Source: JAVJSU01 sp040219275
Lineage (GTDB): Bacteria > Chloroflexota > Anaerolineae > Aggregatilineales > Phototrophicaceae
NCBI GenBank assembly: GCA_040219275.1
Contig: JAVJSU010000059.1
Location: 1-64,000, forward strand
Reading direction: 5' to 3'
DNA length: 64,000 bases
Both the position numbers and the translations under genes were made by a program. Positions within the stretch are counted from its first letter, which is position 1; each line of letters opens with the position of its first letter. Positions 45,188 through 54,200 of the stretch are shown one piece after another. The notes under the pieces were generated by a model. It had not been told where the DNA came from, ran no database searches, and saw only the letters and a list, made by a program, of their open reading frames with translations.

Positions 45188-47068
45188 ATGTCTGGTTATA
45201 TCCTGTTCATCATTGCGATTCTCGCTTCTACCGCCAGCGTGATCTTTCTCCACTACATTAGCCCGCGTATTGGTTTCACGCCGCTGTTATTCTTCGTGGC
45301 GGGCATGACGGCGATCCTGAGCTTTTCTACGCCGACTCCTATTTTTATTGAGCCGATTCAAGACATCACACTTATTATTCCGGGAAACATTTTTGTACCC
45401 ATTATTCTGCTCGCCATTCTCATCCTGTATATCGCCAATGGCACACAGGCGGCGCAACAGGCGATTTACGGTGTTGCAGGGGTCAATCTGCTGGCGCTGG
45501 GCGGATTGCTCTTATTTACGACCTTCGCGCACTCTGCTGATAATGTTAATGGAGATGTTCTGTTTACGACCTACTCGCCGGATTATCGCCAATTCTTTGC
45601 GGGGTCGCTCGTTTTCATTTTTGATATGTTTGTCATCGCCATTGTCTATCAGGGAATTAAAAATGCCTTCCCGCAGGTCGCATTGTGGATTGCATCCAGC
45701 GTTGCCCTCTTGATTGCCCTGTGGATGGATAGCGTGCTGTTTTATCTGTTGGGTTCTGTAGGTACAGATCGCTTCTTGGACCTCTTACCGGGCGACATCG
45801 CCAATAAAACCATTGCGGGGGTGATTATCAGCTTGCCCGTCAGCTATTATCTGAATCGTATTGCCAACGAATTACCGGAATTTGCAGATCACGCCTCGCG
45901 CTCAACGTTTGATGTCCTCAGAAGTACCGTCACGCATTTAAGAGAAGCCCTTCGCCGCTCAGAATCTGAATTGCGGGAGAGCAAAATCAACTTTCAGCAA
46001 TTGACCGAACATATTGACGAAATCTTCTGGCTGGTTGACCCCAAAAAGCGGAAAATCTATTATGTGAGTCCGGCGTTTGAAACCATCATTGGGTTATCGC
46101 GTGAAGCCTTTTATGCTGATGATGCGATCCTCATGACGGTCGTCCATCCAGAAGATCAGGAACGCGTCAGAAAACACTTTTATACGGAGCAGGAATACGA
46201 GGAGGAATTTCGGATTACACGCAATGGTGATACCCGCTGGCTACGCAATAAAGCCTTCCCGATTAAAGATGAACACGGCAATATTCATCGCATCGCGGGC
46301 ATCGCGCAGGACATCACGCTACAAAGGCACACACAGGATCAAAAGTTTAGCCTCGCCATCGAACGGGAACGGGTGCGCGTGCTTAAGGATTTTATCAGCG
46401 ATGCCTCACATGACCTCAAAACGCCGATTTCAAGTATTAAGCTCAAAGCATTCTTGATTGAAGCTGTTAAGGATGAAGCCCAACGCAGTAAACACATCAG
46501 CGCGCTCAATGAACAGGCGGACAAGCTCAATGTGTTGATTGATAATCTATTTACGCTGTCTAATCTGGAAAATCTGGACGAATTAACGCTGGTAACGATG
46601 TCTGTCAATGTTGTGGTTAATGAAGTCTTCGAGTCTTTACAGGCTATCGCACAGGAAAAACAGGTCGCCTTGCATGTTGATCTTGAACGTCAGCCCATGC
46701 CGGATATTCTGGCGAATCATCAGGAGTTGGCGCGGGCGTTGGGCAATCTGGTCAGCAATGGCATCCGCTACACGTATGCTGAAGGCGAAGTACGGATACA
46801 GACACGCTATCAGTTTGAGCGGATCATCGTCAAGATTTCTGATACAGGCATCGGCATTCATCCCGAAGAGCTAGAGCAAATTTTCAATCGGTTCTACCGT
46901 GCGAAGACCGCGACAAGCAACAACATCGAGGGGAGTGGTCTGGGGTTGGCAATCGTTAAACGGGTGATTACGCGGCATCACGGCGAGATTCAGGTGGAAA
47001 GCACGCCCGGCAAAGGGACGACCTTCACCATTTCGCTACCGCCAGCAGATCATTTCAAGCAGTTCTGA
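45188..47068 (+). CDS. Membrane PAS histidine kinase
   Basis: 626 residues from ATG 45188, eight bases after GGAG; TTG 45176 would add four. Six or seven membrane helices (about 1-225) resemble MASE-like or 7TM sensors. A linker helix leads to a PAS domain (about 262-385, with the W-L-V-D and H-P-E-D-Q-E-R-V motifs). HisKA has phosphoacceptor H408 in D-A-S-H-D-L-K-T-P, and HATPase (about 505-620) shows N-L-V-S-N-G-I-R-Y-T, D-T-G-I-G-I and G-S-G-L-G-L-A-I. It lacks a receiver, so it needs a separate regulator; the single-domain receivers at 48031 and 48472, on the other strand, are the closest candidates. Confidence 0.92.
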   Translation: MSGYILFIIAILASTASVIFLHYISPRIGFTPLLFFVAGMTAILSFSTPTPIFIEPIQDITLIIPGNIFVPIILLAILILYIANGTQAAQQAIYGVAGVNLLALGGLLLFTTFAHSADNVNGDVLFTTYSPDYRQFFAGSLVFIFDMFVIAIVYQGIKNAFPQVALWIASSVALLIALWMDSVLFYLLGSVGTDRFLDLLPGDIANKTIAGVIISLPVSYYLNRIANELPEFADHASRSTFDVLRSTVTHLREALRRSESELRESKINFQQLTEHIDEIFWLVDPKKRKIYYVSPAFETIIGLSREAFYADDAILMTVVHPEDQERVRKHFYTEQEYEEEFRITRNGDTRWLRNKAFPIKDEHGNIHRIAGIAQDITLQRHTQDQKFSLAIERERVRVLKDFISDASHDLKTPISSIKLKAFLIEAVKDEAQRSKHISALNEQADKLNVLIDNLFTLSNLENLDELTLVTMSVNVVVNEVFESLQAIAQEKQVALHVDLERQPMPDILANHQELARALGNLVSNGIRYTYAEGEVRIQTRYQFERIIVKISDTGIGIHPEELEQIFNRFYRAKTATSNNIEGSGLGLAIVKRVITRHHGEIQVESTPGKGTTFTISLPPADHFKQF

Positions 47069-47074
47069 GTGATG

Positions 47075-47938
47075 CTATAGTGTCAGGTACATCTCTAGGC
47101 GTGAGAAAACCTCGATGTAGCCCATCTTCTGGAAAATTTGCCATGTCGGGTGATCTGACGGCACATTTTCGATTTTTGTATCCTGCATGGGGTGGTTTTT
47201 GTGGATGTGATAGAGCAGAGTTTCGATCATCTCATCCGAAGACGGACTGAGCACAAAATGGGACAGTTGGAAGGGGCTACTCTGGTAAACTGCCCAGCCT
47301 TTTTCGCCGGAATTGAGCGTGATGGCGATCCCCTTGAGCTTGCCCGCGTTGAGGATGGATGGCGTTTCTTCTACCCATGAGGCATCGGGTTCACGCGTCG
47401 CTAATACTGCTGGAATGTCATCAATCGCAATCTCTGTCACATCTGCATCGTCTAAATCGGCATTGGCTTCAATTGGGGATGGTGGACGGCGGATAATGAG
47501 CAAACGGCGGATTTCTTCAAAACCGAGCTTGGTAAACAGCCCGTGCGCGGGGTCATTGCCCACGATGACCTCTAATTGGGCGCGTTCTGCCTGATGCTCT
47601 GTGGCGTTGTCTAACAGGCGTTCCATCAAGAATTGCCCCATGTGTAAGCCGCGATTATTGGGCAACACACCGAGTCGCGTAATCCACGCACGCTTTTCAC
47701 GTAAGCCCAACATGCCAATACCGGCTTCTACACCGGAATCGTTCAAAGCGACAATCGACGACTCCAGTTGAATGTCGTAATTGGTGATATAGTCCAACAT
47801 CCGTCTGGCATTCATCGGCATGGGCACAATGTAATCAATGCGTGTTTCGTTATATATCGCGGCAAGTGCTTCAGCATCATAGTGGCTGGCGGGTATGGCT
47901 ACCCGTTTGCTTAATCTGTCATAATCGACTGTTGCCAT
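47075..47938 (-). CDS. GNAT family N-acetyltransferase
   Basis: 287 residues. Residues about 45-150 form the GNAT core with L-G-V-L-P-N-N-R-G-L-H-M-G-Q-F-L-M-E, the acetyl-CoA loop, and N-D-P-A-H-G-L-F-T-K-L-G-F-E, the C-terminal signature. The second half (about 160-287) is a partial GNAT repeat ending in G-Y-I-E-V-F-S-R-L-E-M, as in two-domain acetyltransferases. AGGAAGG precedes ATG 47938. It is the last gene of the minus-strand receiver cluster, 92 bases after the receiver gene at 48031, and so could be a target or merely a passenger. Confidence 0.87.
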   Translation of the reverse strand: MATVDYDRLSKRVAIPASHYDAEALAAIYNETRIDYIVPMPMNARRMLDYITNYDIQLESSIVALNDSGVEAGIGMLGLREKRAWITRLGVLPNNRGLHMGQFLMERLLDNATEHQAERAQLEVIVGNDPAHGLFTKLGFEEIRRLLIIRRPPSPIEANADLDDADVTEIAIDDIPAVLATREPDASWVEETPSILNAGKLKGIAITLNSGEKGWAVYQSSPFQLSHFVLSPSSDEMIETLLYHIHKNHPMQDTKIENVPSDHPTWQIFQKMGYIEVFSRLEMYLTL

Positions 47939-48030
47939 TGTGGTGTTGCCTTCCTCATTTTTTTCGGCATTCGATCACGCGTTACGCCTTTGTCGGAGCG
48001 GTGCGAATGCTTGATTATTTTTGGACGCGG

Positions 48031-48408
48031 CTAAATCTTTTGGGGATGCAGGAATCCGGCGACCTGTTGTGCAAATAAGCGGGTATCAATCGGCTTGGTG
48101 ATGACCCCGTCACAGCCGTAAGCACGCGCCATCTCGTGGGCGGTGGCTTCTGGCCAGGCGGTGAATGCAATCAGCGGGGTATTTTCCAGCGCGCCTTTTT
48201 GCTGGCGCATCAGCCCGATGACCGTCTGACCGTCAATATCGGGCAAGCCGAGATCGATCAACACGAGATCAGGTTGATTCTCGAACACCGTTGTTAAGCC
48301 CATTTCACCATCTTCAGCGATGAGCACTTCATGCCCGGCGATCCGTAGTAATTTCGCCGCAAGACGGGCATTTGCTTCGTTATCTTCGATCAGGATAATT
48401 TGTGCCAT
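48031..48408 (-). CDS. Single-domain response regulator
   Basis: 125 residues, a stand-alone receiver (CheY-like) domain with no output domain. Acidic pocket E8-D9, phosphoacceptor D52 in L-V-L-I-D-L-G-L-P-D-I-D-G, Thr in I-A-F-T-A, and Lys in V-I-T-K-P-I-D. It can act only as a phosphate shuttle, sink or protein-binding switch. It is preceded 63 bases upstream by a second receiver gene of the same kind. Confidence 0.93.
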   Translation of the reverse strand: MAQIILIEDNEANARLAAKLLRIAGHEVLIAEDGEMGLTTVFENQPDLVLIDLGLPDIDGQTVIGLMRQQKGALENTPLIAFTAWPEATAHEMARAYGCDGVITKPIDTRLFAQQVAGFLHPQKI

Positions 48409-48471
48409 TGGTCGTGTTACCCTTTTGCTTGGTCTAGTGTGTCCGTGCGATAGCAGGAAGTCTGTTTGAAC

Positions 48472-48852
48472 TTAACTGGCGCTTGCGCGTTCTAAAAAAT
48501 AGGCGATCAAATTGAGCAATTCGTTTTTAGTAACGGGTTTTGCGAGATACCCGTCACAGCCCGCGCCCAGAAAACGGTCACGATCCCCGTGCATGGCGTT
48601 CGCCGTTAGCGCGATGATCGGGATATGTGAATATTCTATCGTGGATTTCAACTGTTCTGTGGCTTCTAAGCCATCAATATCGGGCAAGTTGATGTCCATT
48701 AAGATCAGGTCAGGATGCTCGGATTTGGCGAGGCTGACACCGCTGATACCATCTGTGGCTTCAATCATATCGTATCCACCGACACGCAACATCTTGCGTA
48801 CCAGTCGCATGTTTTGTGGATTGTCTTCGATGTATAGTATTTTCCCTGCCAT
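48472..48852 (-). CDS. Single-domain response regulator
   Basis: 126 residues from ATG 48852, with GAGGGAA three bases before it. A CheY/DivK-like receiver with E9-D10, phosphoacceptor D53 in L-I-L-M-D-I-N-L-P-D-I-D-G, conserved Thr in A-L-T-A-N-A-M and Lys in L-A-K-P-V. The A-N-A-M-x-G-D-R segment is typical of receivers found in hybrid kinases and DivK-type relays. It lies 47 bases after the PLP-enzyme/receiver fusion gene and is probably in the same transcript. Confidence 0.93.
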   Translation of the reverse strand: MAGKILYIEDNPQNMRLVRKMLRVGGYDMIEATDGISGVSLAKSEHPDLILMDINLPDIDGLEATEQLKSTIEYSHIPIIALTANAMHGDRDRFLGAGCDGYLAKPVTKNELLNLIAYFLERASAS

Positions 48853-48899
48853 GACTTCCCTCAATTATTTATCCAGCCTATTGTTACTCAATGCTTATG

Positions 48900-51065
48900 C
48901 TAAATTAATCCATTATTAATTATACCCAGCAATTCCGTTCGGTCAAGCGACGCTTTCTCAACTATCCCTTGAATATTATTGTCAAAGTATGCCTTCTCTT
49001 CAGGGGAGAGTTCCTTGGCTGAGACCACAATGATGGGAATGTCCCGCAATTTATCATCATTTTGCAAGGTTTCCACAATAGAAAATCCATCCATATCCGG
49101 CAACATTAAATCAAGGATGATGAGATCCGGGTGGTATTTGTAGATCGCCTTTAATCCATCGCGCCCATTTTTGGCTTCAATCACATCATAATTGCCGTCG
49201 GACTGTAGCATCTTGCGGGCTAACCGCCGATCTGAGTCGTTGTCGTCAATCACCAGCACCAGATTGCTCTCCGTTTGCCCGTCACCGGATTCAAGATCAA
49301 TCAGACCGCCGACTTTTGGCGCGTATGTTTCTGATTTTGATCTATCTTTTTTGATTAACCCGACGGGCGTGTGTCCGAGTGTTTCCACCACATGATCGAC
49401 CAGTTGGCGCGTTTCAAAGCCACCTTTTAGCCAGATAGAATCCGAGTAGGTCTCCAGAATTTTACGATCATTGCCGGTGAGTGTTTTCGCGGAGATGACT
49501 ACTACGGGAATATCTTTCGTTTCCGGGTCCAATTTTAAGGTCTCCAGCAGACCGAACCCGTCCAGTTCAGGCATGGTTAAATCGCTCACGATGAGATCGG
49601 GTTTACGATCACGGATGACGGTCAGGGCTTCTTCACCGTCACGGGCTTCGTAGATGCGGTAATTCTTATAGCTCTTGAGTAAGCGACGGATGAGGCGGCG
49701 ATCATTGGGGTTGTCGTCCACAATGACAATCGTCGTCACCTGCTCATCAAGATTTTGAAGCGCCGCGCCGATGCCCTCTTCCATCGTATTCATTATGTTG
49801 TGATGCCCGACAGCGTTCGTCTTTGCGGTTGGATTCACGTCCAGATTGAGAATGTATTTATCGAATTGATCGCCGAGAATATGGCTTTCCGCCGGTAAGG
49901 TGTGACCGGAGCAGTTGATGACCACATTTTCATCTTTGGCAATGATCCCCTCGGTGAGCATCCGTTCTAATCCAGCGAAAGCGACTGCGGTTGCCGGTTC
50001 GACTGCGATGCCAGCGCGTGATGCAATTTTACGCATCGCTTGAAAGGTCTCGCCGTCTTCCACCGCCAGCATTACGCCGTTATTGCTCCGTACCGCTTGA
50101 TTCAGGATAACATAAGCATGACCGGGATCGCCCGTCGCCAGCACATGAATCAGCGTTTTCGGTACGACGGCTTCTGCATGGTCTAAACCGCGTTGCCATG
50201 CCGTCACCATCGGCGCACAGCCCGCCGCCTGGACGATGCCGAGCTTGGGCATTTTGTCGATCAGCCGCATTTTCAGCAATTCCTCAAAGCCCTTCCAAAC
50301 GCCAATCGGACCGATCCCACCGCTGACCGCCTGAATATACCAATCCGGCGCAATCCAACCCGGTTTTTCTGGATTGAGCTTCAGGGAGAGTTGCTCGGCG
50401 ATTTCATAGGCGAGGGTCTTCATGCTTTCTTTGGCGGGGATGGTTTTCGCGCCCTTGTCCATCGGAATGCCCTTACGTTTGGCAAATTCCGCCGCGACAT
50501 GCTTGGTTTCATCATAAGTGCCGGAAACTTTGACGACTTCCGCGCCATATAACGCCACTTCACGCATTTTTTCCGGTGGAGCCTGGCTGGTAAGGAACAG
50601 CCATAATTTAATATCCGCCCGCGCACAGTAAGCCGCATAAGCAACCGCCGCGTTACCTGTGGATGCCAGTACACATTCGGTCACGCCTTCACGTTGCATT
50701 GCCGTAACCGAAAGCGCCGCCTGACGGTCTTTAAAGCTGTTGGTCGGCTGGTGGCGTTCATCTTTGACGTAAATGTGCTCATGCTCAAACATGCGCTCAT
50801 ATTGATATAGCCGGATGAGTGGCGTGTAGCCCTCACCCAGCGAAATTTCAGGGTTAGGTTCGGCAATTGGAAGCAATTCACCGTAACGCCACAACGAGCG
50901 ATCTCGCGTTACAGGGGGTGTTTGCCATGCTCTGGCGACTGTCTCGTAATCATAACGCGCATCCAACCATAACGAACCGCAGGACTCACATGCCTTTAAC
51001 GACATATCCGCAGGCATCTCGTGCCCGCATTCCAAACAAATGACCTGTGTGAAGTAAGACTTCAT
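48900..51065 (-). CDS. Threonine-synthase-like PLP enzyme fused to two receiver domains
   Basis: 721 residues. A zinc-ribbon start (C10-x2-C13, C26-x2-C29) precedes a fold-type II PLP domain (about 60-425) of the threonine synthase/threonine dehydratase group. The Schiff-base lysine is K112 in N-S-F-K-D-R-Q and the phosphate loop is S135-T-G-N138; G-G-I-G-P-I-G is also present. Two full receiver domains follow: about 443-565 (I-V-D-D-N, phosphoacceptor D495, T/S in V-I-S-A-K) and about 610-721 (I-D-D-N, D652, V-S-A-K). In the first, the final Lys region reads W-L-K-G-G. The frame is continuous, with no sign of frameshift or read-through. Control of the enzyme by phosphorylation is inference. 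Confidence 0.9.
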   Translation of the reverse strand: MKSYFTQVICLECGHEMPADMSLKACESCGSLWLDARYDYETVARAWQTPPVTRDRSLWRYGELLPIAEPNPEISLGEGYTPLIRLYQYERMFEHEHIYVKDERHQPTNSFKDRQAALSVTAMQREGVTECVLASTGNAAVAYAAYCARADIKLWLFLTSQAPPEKMREVALYGAEVVKVSGTYDETKHVAAEFAKRKGIPMDKGAKTIPAKESMKTLAYEIAEQLSLKLNPEKPGWIAPDWYIQAVSGGIGPIGVWKGFEELLKMRLIDKMPKLGIVQAAGCAPMVTAWQRGLDHAEAVVPKTLIHVLATGDPGHAYVILNQAVRSNNGVMLAVEDGETFQAMRKIASRAGIAVEPATAVAFAGLERMLTEGIIAKDENVVINCSGHTLPAESHILGDQFDKYILNLDVNPTAKTNAVGHHNIMNTMEEGIGAALQNLDEQVTTIVIVDDNPNDRRLIRRLLKSYKNYRIYEARDGEEALTVIRDRKPDLIVSDLTMPELDGFGLLETLKLDPETKDIPVVVISAKTLTGNDRKILETYSDSIWLKGGFETRQLVDHVVETLGHTPVGLIKKDRSKSETYAPKVGGLIDLESGDGQTESNLVLVIDDNDSDRRLARKMLQSDGNYDVIEAKNGRDGLKAIYKYHPDLIILDLMLPDMDGFSIVETLQNDDKLRDIPIIVVSAKELSPEEKAYFDNNIQGIVEKASLDRTELLGIINNGLI

Positions 51066-51223
51066 AAGTAATATTCTGCTCCGTAGGTTGTACTAGAGAT
51101 CGTTAATTACGCTCTATCTTAACTATACTGCCATAATCATCTAAAAAAAATTAAGAAAGCGGGTTCGTGTGTATTGGAATTGTTGTAAACGCCACAATGT
51201 GTTGACGGTAAGCGTAATAAAAA

Positions 51224-51250
51224 AGGACAGGGCTGTTACGACCCTGTCCT
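51224..51250 (-). terminator. Intrinsic terminator of the 1546-residue kinase gene
   Basis: A nine-base perfect stem (51224-51232 with 51242-51250), a nine-base loop and a T-run on the minus strand. It separates the kinase transcript from the PLP/receiver operon downstream. Confidence 0.88.
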
Positions 51251-51278
51251 CTTTGATGACTAATGAGCACAATGGCTA

Positions 51279-54200
51279 TTAGGCGTTTTCGGTCACTTTA
51301 ACCGGCAGTGTGATGGAGAAGATCGATCCTTCGCCTAAGTTGCTGGTCACGTTGATCTCACCGCCGTGCATTTCTACCAATTGCTTGGTGATGGTCAAGC
51401 CCAGACCGGTACCGCCTGCGCGTCGTGTTGATGAACCGTCCACCTGACTGAAGCGCTCAAAGATGACTTCCAAACCATCCTGTGTCATGCCTACACCGCT
51501 GTCTTCCACCGAGATGCGGATGAATTTATCGGAGTCGCGGGTCAACCGGACTTTTACATCGCCTTCTTCAGTGAATTTCACCGCATTACTGACAAGGTTC
51601 CAGATGATCTGGCGCAAACGCACGGCATCCACACTGACCACCGGCATTTCGTCATCCTGTACGACGAGCAATTCTACGGACTTATTCTTGACGAGCACCT
51701 GACCGTTACGGACGATCTCGCTGACAAACTCAACCACGTCGACATCTTTAATATCGAGGTGCATCTCGCCCGCTTCGATCTTCGCCAGATCAAGGATTTC
51801 GTTGATGATGGAGAGTAGATGCTTACCACTGTTGTGGATCGCCTCGACATCTTCTTCTGCGTCTTCGGTCAGTTCGCCGTCCACGCCGTCCAGCAATACT
51901 TCGGAATAGCCGATGATGGAGTTCAGCGGTGTGCGTAACTCATGGCTCATATTCGCTAAGAACTGCGACTTCAAGCGGTCAACCTCACGCAGACGTTCTG
52001 ATGTTTCACGTTCGCGCTCTGCCTGCTGTTCAGATTCCGCGAAGAGCAGGGCGTTCTGTACCGCAACCGCGATTTGATCTGCAAGCGTTGTCTTAATCCT
52101 CAGATCATCGTCGGTAAAGCGGTTTATGACATCACCCTGTACATCGAGCACACCGATGATGCGATTACCGAGCTTCATCGGGATCACCATTTCAGATTTG
52201 GTATCCGGTAGAAGCGGGTTCGGCAAGAAGGACGCATCTGCCGACACATCATTAACGATGATACCCGAACCACGTTGGGCGGTTAATGCGACTAACGAGT
52301 ATTCATTCGCCATATCAATGCTGTGATTGTTCTCTTTCATGATGCGTCCGGCTTCACCGGAACCCGCCGCAAGTACCAGCTGATTGGTGTCACTATCGAG
52401 CAGATAGATATGGGCGTGATAGAGGTCGAACCGTTCGCGGGTCAGGTCTGCCACAGCTTGCAGAAGTTCTTCTACGTTCAAGATCGTTGTGGTTGCCGTA
52501 CTCACCTGTGCCACTGTTTCTAGTTCACGGGCGCGGCGAGTGGAGATATTACGCTGTTCACGCGCATCCAGATAAGCACGACGACTTGCAACAATGGATG
52601 AGGCATTTGGAATGACCGCCTGAAGCAACCCAATCAGTTCTGGCGAGAAGGTCGTCTTTTCTGACCAGACGAAAGACAGTAAGCCTTGCCATTGATTACC
52701 CGAATGCAAAGGCAACATTATTGAAGCCTGAACACCACTTCCCTCAAGGAATGCATTGAGAGTCTCATCAATGCGAGGATCATTCTCAATATCTTCCACG
52801 ATGATCAGTCCGCTCGTAATACCTTCGATCATGTCAAGAATAGGATACTGTTCCCGCATGAAACGCGTCATCTGGAAGTTGCTGACCGGGAATTCTTCAC
52901 CATTGCTGTTTCGTGCCGCCATAATCTCACCTTCAGTCACCTTGCCAGCTTCATCCTGATCGATGTAGGTGAGTGTGGCGAAGCTCGCGCCGTAGGGCAA
53001 TACCATTTCATTAACAGCGGCGAGGATTTCCTGTTCATTGCGTGAGCCTGCAAGTGCGGAGTTGGCATTCGCCAGTATTTCCGCCTGTTGACGCGCAACC
53101 CGGATTTCTTCGTTGGATGTGATCGCATCAAGCGTAATGATCGCCTGTTGCGTGATGGATGCGTACAGATATTCGTCATGGTGCTCAAACTTCTGTGGCG
53201 TGCCCCATGAAATAGTCGCCAAACCAAGCCATTTTCCTGCGTTGAACAGCGGTAGAAGGACGCTGGCATAGCCACCGCTGGCGCGATAAACCTCACGGGT
53301 TGTCTCATCCATGCGCTCATCATTCTGGATGTCGCCAATGAGTAAGGGCTGATTGGGACTATTGAACCAGAGTTCAGAAAAAGGGAATTCCGGTAAGTAG
53401 AAACGTGAGCCAATCGGGATTAATTGTGCACTACTACCCTCACCTAGCCAATTCGCCACAATCGTCGCCCATTCCGGGTGATTGTTTTCATCAAGTTCGA
53501 GCAGTAGCAGTGATGCGTTGGTCGCCGCTGTCAAACTGGCGGGAATAACGATGGCGTTAAGGAGATCATCCAGTGTATTGGCTTGGTTTAATACGTTTGA
53601 GATACGCAACAGCAATTGCTGATCGTCAGCGGCTTGCTTCTGCTCGGTCACATCACGGGCGACAAAGTGGATTAAGCCATTTTCCATATCCGGTGCGGCG
53701 TTCCATGACACCCATTTGTAACTGCCGTCGCTGGCACGATAGCGATTTTCAAACGAGATGGTTTTCGCACCCTCTGCAAGTTTGGCAGATTCATTGAGTG
53801 TCAGTTGTACATCGTCAGGATGGACGAAGGAGACGAAAGGTTCTGCCTTCAGTTCTTCTTGCTTCCAGCCGAGTGTTGCTTCCCACGCGGCATTGAGCGA
53901 GGTAAAGTAACCTTCAAAGTTGGCGGAACCCAGCATATCCAATGACGTATTAAAGATACGTTCCACTTCGTTACGGGCGCGAGTGACGTTTTCAAAGGCA
54001 CGCGCATTCTGTACTGCAACCGCAACCTGGGCGGAGAGCGTGGTCATCACGCGAACATCTTCATCGGTGAAGCGGTCAGTAACATCACCCTGAACATCCA
54101 ACACACCGATCACCTCATTATTCACGATCATCGGGATCGCCATTTCAGACTTGGTATCTGGCAAGCTGGGATGGGGCAGGAAGTTCGGGTCTGCGGTGAC

